A stretch of DNA of 27,500 bases from Cristatella mucedo (Eukaryota; Bryozoa; Phylactolaemata; Cristatellidae): positions 6,980,001-7,007,500 of the forward strand of contig WPIO01000006.1 of assembly GCA_009760855.2 (NCBI GenBank). Reading direction: 5' to 3'. A program made the position numbers and the translations under genes. Under the pieces are notes generated by a model. It had not been told where the DNA came from. It saw nothing but the letters and a program-made list of their open reading frames with translations, and ran no database searches. Position 1 is the stretch's first letter, and the number at the start of each line of letters is the position of its first letter. Shown here piece after piece: positions 1 to 11,800 of the stretch.

Positions 1-210
1 GTTTTGCTTAAATTAACTAATAATCCTCACTGGAGTGAGCATGGCGGGGCATGTTGCGTTGCGTTTATGCAGACGTGTTGCGTTTATGCGCAGCAAGCGT
101 CAACTCGTACGTAACGCGTCAACTCGTAGCAGCGGCCGCAGTACCGGTTAAAAATCAGGCAGACGATCCTCTATTGATCGTACGGCTTGGTGTTTTTTAC
201 CCTTTGTTTA

Positions 211-380
211 CCAGCTGAATTAGCAGCCTCTTTTTGTATAGCAGCAGAAGATCTTTGACGGCCGTCGCCGCCGCTTGCAGCGGCATTGAAGGATAGCCCC
301 CCAAACCACAGGATTCGAACCCACAAACTCGAGACCGAAGCCACGAAGAACAACCGCCTGACCTAGTGAGCCATCGCAGC
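211..380 (-). mobile_element. tRNA-derived SINE (family A), diverged
   Basis: Read on the minus strand it has an A-box-like head, a B box GGGTTCGAATCC (from GGATTCGAACCC on plus) and the family end (tatacaaaaagaggctg). It matches the cleaner copies at 6331-6489 and 14788-14955. Confidence 0.75.
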
Positions 381-926
381 ATTCAGGAAGGTCGTCGCTT
401 GTTGAAACCCAGGCTCGCATTTTGTCACGGAGTCACGAGAGACGCTTACGAAGCTGCGACATCTGTGACACAATTCGCGCGATAAATTCATTGAGCATTC
501 GGATCCCAAAACTACTTGAACTGCATCCGCGTCCGCTGGCGACCGCTCCACTGACAGCCTGCGTCAAAACCCATTCTGCCGCGGTTCCTACTCCTGTCAG
601 TCGGTGCTGATTAGGGCAGCTTAGCGCCCACGAAGACCTCTCAGTTCGCCACGCGCGCAATCATGAAGCAACTTTGAAAGTCGTGCAAAAACACCGGAGC
701 TTGCCTGCCAGAGTGCCAGCGCTCGACGGTCAGCTGCTGAATGGTGCGAGTTACCCTCGCGGTCAAAAGCGAGGACTAACGAAGGCAGCGAGGAGAGGGC
801 GGGAGGGCCGAAGGTGCCACGGAGTGCCTCGATTAACGATCGCGTCGTCTGCATTCCTCCGAGCAAAGTTTCGGCCGTTAAGCAACTGCTCTGACAGCGC
901 CCTTTTAGTATCGAGCTGACAAAAGC
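381..926. other. No gene recognised
   Basis: Short open frames only (for example 422-610 and 674-919 plus) without recognisable motifs. Sits between a SINE and the pyrimidine-rich block. Confidence 0.4.
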
Positions 927-1427
<501 letters not shown>

Positions 1428-1624
1428 TGGCTGCAAAACTTCCGGGGCGGGGCAACCCGACTTGCGGTGCGGCTCTACAAGTTGGTCCAGCGGGCGCCCG
1501 CAGCATCGGGCTTCGGTACGCATAGCCAGAGGTGCTTCTGCTTGCTTCGCAAATGGGCTCAAAAAGGCTGCTAAAACAGCGCGCGTTAGGCGCGAGCGGT
1601 ATACTATATAATATATATATATAT

Positions 1625-1740
1625 AATTCATTTGTATAGTACCCCAAGAGAACTTAATCTCTATTCAGGCGCTTCACAAATGCCTCCGGGCTCGAGCCCA
1701 CGACCTCAGCCAGACCTTAGTCCCCGGGGCGAGCAGCTTT
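1625..1740 (-). mobile_element. tRNA-headed SINE with LINE-like tail (family B)
   Basis: On the minus strand: a tRNA B-box segment (GGGCTCGAGCCC), then a tail of the form GAAGCGCCTGAATAGAG...AAGTTCTC, ending in AT-rich sequence. The tail matches those at 10558, 13565, 15565, 17633 and 27302. Confidence 0.55.
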
Positions 1741-1929
1741 TCAAGGCTGGCAATAGCATTTGCCAAAACGACGATTCCTTTCGAAGGCTGCCTAGCGGCG
1801 CGTCTTCTTCGTACGGCTTTGTGTTCTTCAAACGAACGTTAGTACAAGCGTGGTTCGCTGCTTCCACGTCCGGTGAGAGTCAGGCCAGAAACACATAGCT
1901 CCTAACGTTGCTTGTCTCTCAGCCAACGC

Positions 1930-2032
1930 GCGACGAATATCGATGGCGCCTAAACCTGGTATCGTGGCTGGCGACTTGTAGGTGCAGCACCAATGCACGC
2001 AGGTAGCGGCCGACGGTAGCGCAACGGGGCAG
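1930..2032 (-). repeat. Dispersed short repeat, copy 1
   Basis: The reverse complement matches 7229-7310 over a stretch including TGCTGCACCTACAAGTC. The CAATGCACGC...GGTAGCGG part also recurs at 8206-8240. Family unknown. Confidence 0.55.
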
Positions 2033-2150
2033 CCCGTAGCCCTAACGTAGCCAAGTCCAAATCCCGGTTCAACAATTTTCGGAGTTAAAAAATAATTAAA
2101 TACAAGCTGACATATACTAATACATAAATACCATGAGAAATAAATAATTA

Positions 2151-2305
2151 CAGGCAGCCTCTTTTTACATAGCGGCAGAGGAGCCTTAGAGGTTATCACT
2201 TCCGCTTGAAGCGGCAGGAAAGGATCGCCAACCAGAGGATTCGAATACACGACCTGTGGGACCGAGCTCGTGTTGAGCAACCGCCTTGCCTAGTTACGGC
2301 TGGTC
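2151..2305 (-). mobile_element. tRNA-derived SINE (family A), diverged
   Basis: Minus-strand copy with the cagcctcttttt end (plus orientation), gcggcagaggagccttagagg, the gcttgaagcggc motif and a B box (GGATTCGAA). The other end (cctagttacggctgg) matches the family head. Confidence 0.75.
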
Positions 2306-3146
2306 CAGTCCAATTTCAAGCGGCCTTCAGTAGTTCTGCATTTTGAAATTGACAAACCACCGAGATCAATCTGCTTTGGCCAGATCCAATTTAGAAAGCG
2401 GTTCAATATCTGGAAAGATAAGTTATTTATATTAGCATTATTTACTTTCGAACAGACCAGCGACATAAATAGGAGGGGTAGAGATTCTGGAAGATGCGAT
2501 GGCCAGCGTTCTCGTCTGTACTTAATATCGTGGGAGTTTTCTTGAAATAAATTTTAAAATTTGGGTCTGTGAACAGCACTACATTTGAGCCCCAGCAAAG
2601 CCCATTCCCCATTCGTGGTACGATTTGTCTGGTGACCTCCTCCAGCCAGCCCCCACCAGGGTTTTTCTCGAAGACTTACTTTCCACCTTTTTTATATAGA
2701 GATTGGCGAGATTTAAATACTCGGTGTGCCTACGCTTTCGTCTAACCAGCAGAGTAACTCGTTGGCGGCAGCCTATTTTCTTTGCTAGCAAAACGAAATA
2801 GACGCCGACAGCTGAATATACTACAATGTGCTGTCGGCGTGCGCAACTGCGAGCTGCTGACGTTTCAGCCGGAGCAAAATCCGGCTCTGCCTCTGTATCT
2901 AGACTCCAGAGCTGAGGAATTTGAGCCTGCCCGCCTTCTTCGTCATTCGCCGAGCAGATTCCGAATTTGCATTAGTTCGGTACCGCACTTCAGTTCGGCA
3001 ATTCGCCCAATTTTGGCGCAGCGCTGAGCCAGAATGCGCGAAATTTCGTCTAGCAGTAGTTCGTCTTTCGAATTATGAACTTTCGGTAGAACAAGCCGGT
3101 ACTTTAGCTCCTAAAGGCTCAGCTCCATGATCCCCACGTTGCCTTA
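2306..3146. other. No gene recognised
   Basis: Unique-looking sequence with only short open frames (2579-2791 minus, 2782-3027 plus) and no family motif, splice context or repeat that I can name. Confidence 0.4.
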
Positions 3147-3252
3147 CTTCAGCCAGCCAATCGAAGCCGTGCTTCAGCCAGCCAATCGAAGCCGTGCTTC
3201 AGCCAGCCAATCGAAGCCGTGCTTCAGCCAGCCAATCGAAGCCGTGCTTCAG
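3147..3252 (+). repeat. 25-bp tandem repeat, four perfect copies
   Basis: Unit CTTCAGCCAGCCAATCGAAG followed by CCGTG at 3147, 3172, 3197 and 3222, plus a partial CTTCAG. No variation between units and no spacers, so recent expansion rather than CRISPR. Confidence 0.92.
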
Positions 3253-3334
3253 GTGCTTCAATGAATGCTCGCCAGTACAATCGCAAGCGATGAGAATAGC
3301 AACAACAAATGACTGCTATCGGTTTTCAGAAATA

Positions 3335-3397
3335 TTACTAACACATATTACTAACACATCTGTGTTGGTAATACTTCTGACACGTCTGTGTTAGTAA
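3335..3397. repeat. Nested inverted repeat
   Basis: TTACTAACACA occurs at 3335 and 3348. Its inverse forms TGTGTTGGTAA (3361) and TGTGTTAGTAA (3387) follow, so the four arms can form an inner and an outer hairpin. Confidence 0.75.
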
Positions 3398-3730
3398 ATT
3401 AGAGTTGTGTGTTTCAAAGCTAGAGAGAGTGCTCTTCAACAGCCATAGCGTTTTTTTGTGAATTCGAACCTGTTATAATCTGATCTGTTTAGCATGCTCA
3501 GGTTTGACTGTTGAACCCATTTAGCTTCTACTTGGGCGTCGACGAACGTGCGGTAATCCCACCATGCATTATTAACTCTTACGGGTCAATTCCTGGAGCA
3601 TTGACGAAACCAAATACGGCCGCCAAGAAGGACCAGCGGCTACTGTTCGAATGGTTGTGACGCTAGTAGTTTTGTGTGACAGGCACAATACGTCTAAAAT
3701 CTCTCACAAAAAAGTAGAAGAGCAAAGGTC

Positions 3731-3905
3731 CACTGATTCTACAGCCTCGTTTGCATAGTGGCAGAAAAGCTGTAACGGCTATCACTTCTGATTGCACTGG
3801 GAAATATCGAATTTCCTGCTGCCTGCATTCGAACCCACGACGGGCGCCCTGCACGCCCTGCGTCGCCGCTCCAGCCTGCGGCGGTTACTAACCGTCCCAG
3901 CCGAA
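3731..3905 (-). mobile_element. tRNA-derived SINE (family A), decayed
   Basis: Minus-strand copy: cagcctcgtttgcatagtggcagaa, acggctatcact, and a B box in GCATTCGAACCCACGAC. The head is scrambled by a GC-rich insertion. Confidence 0.65.
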
Positions 3906-4089
3906 TGCTGCTGGGGGTGGGGCAGGCATTTCATTTGGTCCAGCGAGCGCTCGGACTGAGCAATACCTATTGGGACCGTCTGCCAGGATCGATTACCGTC
4001 GGTGCATTTCCTCTAAGCACACGGACTTGACTAGTCGGATTAATAGACATCAACTAGTTGCTGGTTCGGGCCAATCAGAGCATGGTCCT

Positions 4090-6325
4090 GGTAAGCAGTA
4101 AGAGTCAGAGACAGCGACAGAGAGAGCGACAGGGACAAAGCTAGAGACAGCGACAGTGAAAGCGACAGAGACAGCGACAGAGACAGCGACAGAGACAGCG
4201 ACAGAGACAGAGACAGAGATAGAGACAGAGACAGAGACAGAGAGACATAGAGACAGAGACAGAGACAGAGAGACATAGAGACAGATACAGAAACATTAAA
4301 GACAAATACAGAAATATAAAGACAGAGACATAGAGACCGAAATAGAGACAGAACCAGAGACAGAGACAGACATAGAGACAGAGACAGCAACAGAGACAGA
4401 AACATAGAGACAGAGAGACAGAGCCAGAGACAGAGACAGAGACAGAGACAGAGTCAGAGTCAGAGACACAGACAGATACAGAGACAAGAGATAGAGACAT
4501 AGAGACAGAGGCAGAGACAGCAACAGAGACAGAACTATAGAGACAGAACTATAGAGACAGAACTATAGAGACAGAGACAGAGAGACAGAGCCAGAGATAG
4601 AGACAGAGACAGAGACAGAGACAGAGACAGAGACAGAGACAGAGTCAAAGACAGAGACACAGACACAGACACAGACACAGACAGAGATAGAGACATAGAG
4701 ACAGAGACAGAGAGACAAGAGACATAGAGAATAGACGTAGAGATATAAGCATAGAGACAGAGACATAGAGACGGAGACATAGAGACATAGAGGCAGAAAC
4801 ATAGAGAAAGAGACATAGAGACAGAGCCAGAGATAGAGACAGAGACAGAGACAGCTACAGAGACAGGGACGGAGACAGATACAGAGACAGACATAGAGAC
4901 AGAGACATGGAGACATAGCGACATAGAGACAAAGAGACAGATACAGAAACATAAAGACAGAGACATAGAGACAGAAATAGAGACAGAACCAGAGACAGAG
5001 ACAGAGACAGAGACAGAGACAGAGTCAGAGTCAGAGACACAGACAGATACAGAGACAAGAGATAGAGACATAGAGACAGAGGCAGAGACAGCAACAGAGA
5101 CAGAACTATAGAGACAGAACTATAGAGACAGAACTATAGAGACAGAGACAGAGAGACAGAGCCAGAGATAGAGACAGAGACAGAGACAGAGACAGAGACA
5201 GAGACAGAGACAGAGTCAAAGACAGAGACACAGACACAGACACAGACACAGAGAGAGAGATAGAGACATAGAGACAGAGAGACAGAGAGACAAGAGACAT
5301 AGAGAATAGACGTAGAGATATAAGCATAGAGACAGAGACATAGAGACGGAGACATAGAGACATAGAGGCAGAAACATAGAGAAAGAGACATAGAGACAGA
5401 GCCAGAGATAGAGACAGAGACAGAGACAGCTACAGAGACAGGGACGGAGACAGATACAGAGACAGACATAGAGACAGAGACATGGAGACATAGCGACATA
5501 GAGACAAAGAGACAGATACAGAAACATAAAGACAGAGACATAGAGACAGAAATAGAGACAGAACCAGAGACAGAGACAGAGACAGAGACAGAGTCAGAGT
5601 CAGAGACACAGACAGATACAGAGACAAGAGATAGAGACATAGAGACAGAGGCAGAGACAGCAACAGAGACAGAACTATAGAGACAGAACTATAGAGACAG
5701 AACTATAGAGACAGAGACAGAGAGACAGAGCCAGAGATAGAGACAGAGACAGAGACAGAGACAGAGACAGAGACAGAGTCAAAGACAGAGACACAGACAC
5801 AGACACAGACACAGACAGAGATAGAGACATAGAGACAGAGACAGAGAGACAAGAGACATAGAGAATAGACGTAGAGATATAAGCATAGAGACAGAGACAT
5901 AGAGACGGAGACATAGAGACATAGAGGCAGAAACATAGAGAAAGAGACATAGAGACAGAGCCAGAGATAGAGACAGACAGAGACAGCTACAGAGACAGGG
6001 ACGGAGACAGATACAGAGACATAGACATAGAGACAGAGACATGGAGACATAGCGACATAGAGACAAAGAGACAGATACAGAAACATAAAGACAGAGACAT
6101 AGAGACAGAAATAGAGACAGAACCAGAGACAGAGACAGAGACAGAGACAGAGACAGAGACAGAGACAGAGACAGAGACAGACAGAGACAGAGACAGAGAC
6201 AGAGACAGAGACAGAGACAGAAACAGAGAGACAGAGAGACAGAGACAGAGAGAGATACAGAGACCAAGAGACAGAGACAAGTGAAAATTGAGACATAGAC
6301 ATAGAGATATAAGCATAGAGAAAAA
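4090..6325 (+). repeat. GACAGA-type satellite with ~570-bp higher-order repeat
   Basis: Purine-rich GACAGA/GACATA hexamers throughout. A distinctive segment (three AGAACTATAG blocks after GCAACAGAGAC) recurs at 4531, 5102 and 5671, a period of 569-571 bp. Associated landmarks recur with it (GAGAATAGACGTAGAGATAT, CAGCTACAGAGACAGGGACG, CATGGAGACATAGCGACATAG). About three copies, the last truncated. Confidence 0.88.
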
Positions 6326-6330
6326 ATCCT

Positions 6331-6489
6331 AGCTGATTAAACAGCCTCTTTTTGTATAGCGACAGAAGAGCCTTTACGCTTTCACCACCGCTTGCAGTGG
6401 CGATACAGGACCTACCGCAGGAATTGAACCCACGACCTCGGGACCGAGGTCGTGAAAGCAACCACTTTACCTAGTGTGCCATCACGGCT
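6331..6489 (-). mobile_element. tRNA-derived SINE (family A), well preserved, inside a satellite array
   Basis: Read on minus: agccgtgatggcacactaggta head, a cctcggtcccgaggtcg hairpin, a B box, the gccactgcaagcgg core and a tatacaaaaagaggctg end. It is very similar to 14788-14955. GACAGA/GACATA repeats lie on both sides, so it appears inserted into, or trapped within, the array. Confidence 0.85.
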
Positions 6490-6870
6490 CACCAGAGAAA
6501 GAGACATAGAGACAGAGACATAGCAACATAGAGACAGGGAGAGCGACAGACATAAAGAGAGAGAGACAGAGACATAGAGACATAGAGACATAGAGACATC
6601 AAGACATAGAGACATAGACATAGAGACATAGAGACATAGAGACATAGAGACATCGAGACATAGAGACATAGAGACATCGAGATATCGAGACATCGAGACA
6701 TAGAGACATAGAGACATGGAAACATAGAGACATAGAGACATAGAACAGAGACATAGAGATAGAGACAGAGGCTAGAGACAGAGACAGAGAGACAGAGACA
6801 GAGACAGAGAGACAGACAGGGAGACAGAGAGAGGCAGAGAAGCAGATAGAGAGAGACAGAGAGGCTGATC

Positions 6871-6923
<53 letters not shown>
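6490..6923 (+). repeat. GACATA/GACAGA array ending in (GA)n
   Basis: Continuation of the satellite beyond the SINE, with simpler GACATA units (6560-6760), GACAGA units, then (GA)n from 6874 to 6923. It lacks the 570-bp higher-order landmarks. Confidence 0.88.
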
Positions 6924-6926
<3 letters not shown>

Positions 6927-7138
6927 GTGGGGAGACGGAAAGAGGGAGTGACGGTAAGTAGACGCACATGATCAGCAATCACGTCTGACGTTCTACTGAC
7001 AGGCGTTGCCACCGGTTAAACTCTAGCCAAAACATCCCGGAGGCCGGAGGCCTGGTATGATTTGCCTATGCATCGCACAAGCAACGAGCCATGTGGCCAT
7101 CGAGCCCTGGGCGGGGTCGAAGCACCAATTCCATCGTC

Positions 7139-7202
7139 ACAAACCTTTAATTTCATTTTAAGATATGAGGACAAACCTTTAATTTCATTTTAAGATATGG
7201 AG
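7139..7202 (+). repeat. 32-bp tandem duplication
   Basis: ACAAACCTTTAATTTCATTT plus TAAGATATGAGG occurs twice in tandem (7139 and 7171). A related TTTAATTTCATTTTATAAGA lies at 22134, just after a SINE, suggesting a retroposon end. Confidence 0.8.
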
Positions 7203-7228
7203 GCTGGCTATTCATTGCTGCCGTGTTC

Positions 7229-7310
7229 GCAAGCTACTGTCGGCATTCCTGCATGCATAGATGCTGCACCTACAAGTCACCTGCCACGCTCCAAAGCTCA
7301 GGCCTCACCC
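7229..7310 (+). repeat. Dispersed short repeat, copy 2
   Basis: GCTACTGTCGGC...TGCATGCAT...GCTGCACCTACAAGTCACC matches the reverse complement of 1930-2032. The open frame over it (7197-7613) has no recognisable domain. Confidence 0.55.
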
Positions 7311-7849
7311 AAATTTGTCGAGTGTCGTCGAGGACTAGCACATTCAATAGCAGATCGTTTGCGATCTACTACTGCCCGAAAGTGGATGCTGCTGGAGACC
7401 GAGCGAGTTATACTACGACGAGGCACACTTAACGGAAAGCTAGGCAGCTTAACTCCAGACATTAAGGTGCGACTCTCTTTACGTAAAGTAGCGGATCGAA
7501 GGCAGGCAATGCCATTAAGTCAAGGTTCCAACGGATGGAGTGACCCAAGCCCTAATGGACTGCCAAGAAGGTATCATTCCGGTATGTTCGGCTTTGGCAA
7601 TCCAAGCTCGTGACGGTTCTTAGGCAGACGCAACAATAATGATAATTAATATAAGCTCCCTCCTGCTTCAGATGCCCAATTATTATGACCGACTACTAAA
7701 AAATAGTCTTTTCTCCAGCGCTAGAGAGAACCAAGTGTACATCGAGCTGCTCTTTAACTTGCTGCAAGACAATTAATAACCAAGAGTAAAGTAAAATTAA
7801 AGCTGACTGATTTCACACTCATTTATACTGCGACAGAAGAGAATGCTTA

Positions 7850-7945
7850 GAAAAGCATGCACAAGCCCACTAGAAATATATAATCTATTAAAAAACATTC
7901 AGGCGCTTTGCATATGCCACAGGACACGACCTCGGCCTTCAAATT
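7850..7945 (-). mobile_element. SINE/LINE-tail fragment, family B type
   Basis: The minus-strand sequence contains the GGCATATGCAAAGCGCCTGAA tail motif and a neighbouring cacgacctcgg head remnant. Strongly decayed. Confidence 0.4.
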
Positions 7946-8656
7946 TACATTCACCTTGACCTTGGTCGGAGGAGCACCTTTAGCGATGGGCCAAACCGGC
8001 GCGGTGAAATGACTCTGGTCCTCTGTACCTGACCTCAGGTCTCCGGTTTTGTAACGTGCACTGAATCTCTCGTACTGATGTTGCAAACGGGGTGTAGCGA
8101 CTTCCGCGTCCGCATGGAGCTAGGCGGCAAACGCAAAGCGCTCGCAACGACGCGAGCCCTCATCCGGCGATGCCCCGAGCCTCGGAGTCGCGGTCGGTGC
8201 CGAGTCAATGCACGCGGGCATGTCGCCGGTAGCGGAAATCGAAGGCAACAAAGTGCGCCCGTACAAGGTCCGCATCCGTAGCGGAGAGAGGTCTGCCTGG
8301 CAGCGACGAATGTTTACTAGCGTTCGGAAATCACGCGCGCAAGCTCTGGTGTCACGGCTCAGCGGCCTAGAGGCACAACTCAGCTCCAGCGCCGAGGCGC
8401 CGACTCGTGGAGCAGCACGAGCTCGCTGCCGATTGCACGGCTTCGGCTTTTACGCTGCCTCGGCCGTAGATTATCGCAACAATCTGCTCCCAGCTGTTAC
8501 AATTCATGAGGCGCAATTGAAGAATACCCGACATAACCTGGCTGATTTACTACGCCGCCTGTGCACAGGTTAGGCGCGCAAAAGCCGAAGCATTTGCGTA
8601 GAGCCGCCGTCCGCGGCTACGCCGGCCGGCCGGCGGACAGCGACGCAGTATTCTGG
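7945..8656. other. GC-rich region upstream of gene 1
   Basis: CpG-rich, with open frames at 8078-8281 and 8208-8573 that carry no recognisable domain. Probably promoter-proximal sequence rather than a gene. Confidence 0.4.
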
Positions 8657-8665
8657 CCCCGCCCC
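8657..8665 (+). promoter_or_regulatory. GC box upstream of gene 1
   Basis: CCCCGCCCC about 85 bp upstream of the TATA box, in a CpG-rich stretch. It resembles an Sp1/KLF-type site; inference from motif only. Confidence 0.35.
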
Positions 8666-8748
8666 TGACCGAGAGCGCGTACACAATGTCACGCCCTCGT
8701 GATCCGTCGGTCATGGTCATTGCTCGGGCCGCTGCGCCGCGTCTGCGT

Positions 8749-8755
8749 TATATAA
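8749..8755 (+). promoter_or_regulatory. TATA box of gene 1
   Basis: TATATAA lies 47-53 bp before the start codon at 8802, leaving room for a transcription start near 8778-8785 and a short 5' UTR. The preceding 150 bp are GC- and CpG-rich. Confidence 0.6.
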
Positions 8756-8801
8756 GCCGAGCGTTGCGTCTGACCGTTGGCACGGTCGTCTTCTTTTCGC
8801 T

Positions 8802-11800
8802 ATGCCGCTGGACCTGTCTAGGCTCACGGGGAAGCTCGTAAGGCATGTCGCCACGGGGCAGGTGAGGTCGCTCGCTCGCTCGCGGCAGACGCTTGTTCCA
8901 GTCGTTCGGCCGTTCGGCCGCGACTGCCCCGTTCCGGCTGAGCCGCCGCGGCGCCGGCGGCGCGGCGACCGCTGATAAGCGCTTCTGAGCGGTTGCTGCG
9001 GTTTCTGCGCTTGCGTCTGACAGAACGTCCCGATAGACAGCCTCTGGAAAGAGCACACCTGCGTGATCACCTTCTTGCGCCGCTTCGGATGACAATACTG
9101 CCGCCTGGGCGCGCAGCGATTGAGCTCGCTGAAACCTCAGCTAGATGCTCGCGACGTGCGCCTGGTCGGTGTCGGCCTGGAGGAGCTGGGCGTGCAGGAG
9201 TTCGTGGACGGCAAATTCTTTTCAGGGGGTAAGCGACGGCGAGCGAGCGACGCGCGACTGCCGTCCGACTGCTTCTCGTCGAAGTAGTGCCGGAGGCGTA
9301 TGCTGCGAAGCGGAAGCGGTGCGAGGCGGAAGCGGTGTGAGACGGAAGCCGCCAGGCTACGCCTAGCCGCGACTGCCGGGCGCGTATTGACGACCGCCGA
9401 AGATGTGACCTTGCAAATCGGAAGGCCGACCGAGGACGCTTGTTCGCCGTATTTATCTGGCCCGCGTTTATCGTTAGCGGTGCGCGCTCATCGGGCTGTC
9501 GTGTAATGGAGCGTGCGTTTTCCTTTTGCAATTCTCGAGTCTCCAGGGGACGCATCTCTTTGACCTGGCGTCGGTCGCTTCCGATCATTAGCCGTCCGTT
9601 GACTCAGCGATCTGGCTAATGCCGCACGTGCTGCTGTGCGTAAGCAACGCCCTCCAGGCTCATTTGTGAGAAGAAATAAGGCATGGGCGCCTACTTAGTA
9701 AGCAGTGGGCCTGCCGCCTGACAGAGGAGACAGTCCTGCTTGGCTCATGAGATGGACGAAGGTTTTTGAGACGTGCCAGTTTAAGGGTAGCTTCAGCCCC
9801 CCTCAGCCCACTATTAAGCTGTGGTGCTCAGACAGGCTGCTTCACTGCTCATATGTTTGTATAAGTTATAAGGGGATCGTTACCCATTGTTGAATTCACA
9901 CAAGGGATCGGTTCATCATTTTATGTCGTCGTTTTAGATCTGTACATTGATGACAAGAAGCTGTGTTACGAAGGGCTAGGTTACAAAAGGTCAGTTAAAA
10001 GAAGCCTTTCTCACTTCGCTGGAAGCATGCAGTCACCTTGTTAAAAGTTCATGCATGATCTCTTGTCTATTCGGATAGCTGTGCTACCTCGGGTGTAAGT
10101 AGTGATGTAACATGCAAGAAAGACTTTTTTCTGTCCGGCTTTGTAGCATTGTGATTGCAAGTTGGTATTGAAGCACACTTGCAGTCATTCATGGTTCACA
10201 TCTGCTGTACTTGCATTAATTTGGTTGTGTATTTTGTCTGCTGTCGTTTCTCACAACTAAGTTCGATGCGCTTTTTTGTTGTACTGTTGCTCACTAGCTT
10301 AGAATTCGCAACCGTGCTTTGTCCGGATGCCGAATAGTGACAGATTCTTGCAGTAGATCGCCAGAACGTATGGCTCCTTATGCCAGAGGCCATTAGTTAG
10401 CTGGGGGAGGGCATTTCCTCTCTCAACCCTAGACTTTCCTTCATCCTTTGGCATTGCCTCCTTATCAATAATGTACATCCTGTCTGCTTCTAATCCTCAA
10501 TCCTCAGGCTCAATCCGACGACTAAGATGACCATTCGATTGAGTATCCTATGCATCAAATGTAAAGCACCTAGAAAGAGATTTGAGTTCTCTGGGAGTGC
10601 TTTATCAAGTATGTTATTACTATTATTATTATTATTATTATTAAGATCATCTTGCCTCATTAACACCTCCCTCAACCAGCACCAATTGACTACTCGATCA
10701 GCCGACGGCTTGTCCCACATTGTCCCAGCGTGTCCCATCTAGTGTCTATGAACTCTGCCACCCTCCTCTCTCCTTCAGCCTTCTCAACCACTGCCATCAC
10801 ATTTAAGGCTTCTTACGTTTTCCTTTAAATTTGGTCGTTATTACCTGGCAGCCACTAACCGAGCTTTTTGCCTTTTTTTGCAGTTCAGCCGTTTGCAGGG
10901 GTGTGCCTAGGTTTTAGCCTTGGGGTAAAGTGCTCGCTCTTCACGGCCTAGATCGTGGGTTTAACAGTCCTGCAGAAGCTAACTAGTCTTTGCCCACTGC
11001 AAGTAGCTCTTCTGCCCGCTATATATTAATGAGGCCAGTAAATCAGCTAATCTCTGCTGTACTGTCATGTTCGACTGGCCATGTTAGCCGTGATTCAAGC
11101 CCATTGCTGTTGACAAGAGGGTACAGATCATTGCTGTTCTTGCTTGTGTTCGCATCGCTTGCCATCGCATTGTGCAGCTAAGCGCACGGCTCACTAGTAA
11201 GTTTAGAAAAGCTCAGCAGTGCTGTTCCGGCTGCCAGAAAACCGGTTTGTATTTGGTCGAATCTCTTTCAGGATGGGCTATTTGGCTATGGTCGGATCTC
11301 TAGTTTCCAAGAAAGTCCGCGAAGACTACTCAGCAGTAAGTGATGCCACATTATTGGCTTGAAGTGTGCATTCTGATGGGCTCAGATTGTTCGTTACAGT
11401 ACACCTGTCATGTTAATTCATATATTGAAAATGTCTCCCTGTTGTCTAAAGCTGACCTATGTTTATCGTGCATGAGCCGTGGATTATTATTAGTTTTGAC
11501 CGACGTTTAGCCATTTCAATAATTTACTGCTGGCTATATTGTGTGCATTTTTGCTTTCAGTCGAAAGCCATGGGTGGCAATTTAAAAGGTGATGGCTTGC
11601 AGATGGGCGGAACGATCGTGGTCGGCAAAGGTGAGTCTAGAGTGTTGCAATATCTCTAGTAGTGTGTACTGTGGTGGCACGAACATACGTGTCTGTATTT
11701 ATTGTGCCTATTGTGCAGCTGTCTTATTGGCCTCTAGAGAGCTTGGTGCACATCAAGAAAACGCTCTTGCTTCCTTAAGAGCCTTCTCGATCCTGCATTG

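Noticed and set aside
3147-3252. CRISPR-like array
   Set aside because: Units are directly adjacent with no spacers, in a eukaryotic context.
4040-7012. Many minus-strand Ser/Leu/Val-rich frames up to 252 aa
   Set aside because: They come from the GACAGA satellite having no stop codons on one strand; all three frames stay open over the same bases.
9090-9092. TGA read as a true stop, making gene 1 a pseudogene
   Set aside because: It falls exactly on the redox Cys position, all remaining exons and splice sites are intact, and a SECIS-like hairpin follows the TAA stop.
10881-10922. Possible exon after TTTTTTTGCAG at 10881, considered as gene 1 exon 3
   Set aside because: Its translation does not match the L-Y-x-D-x-x-K segment. 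9938-9989 matches in sequence and phase, and 10893 onward is a SINE.
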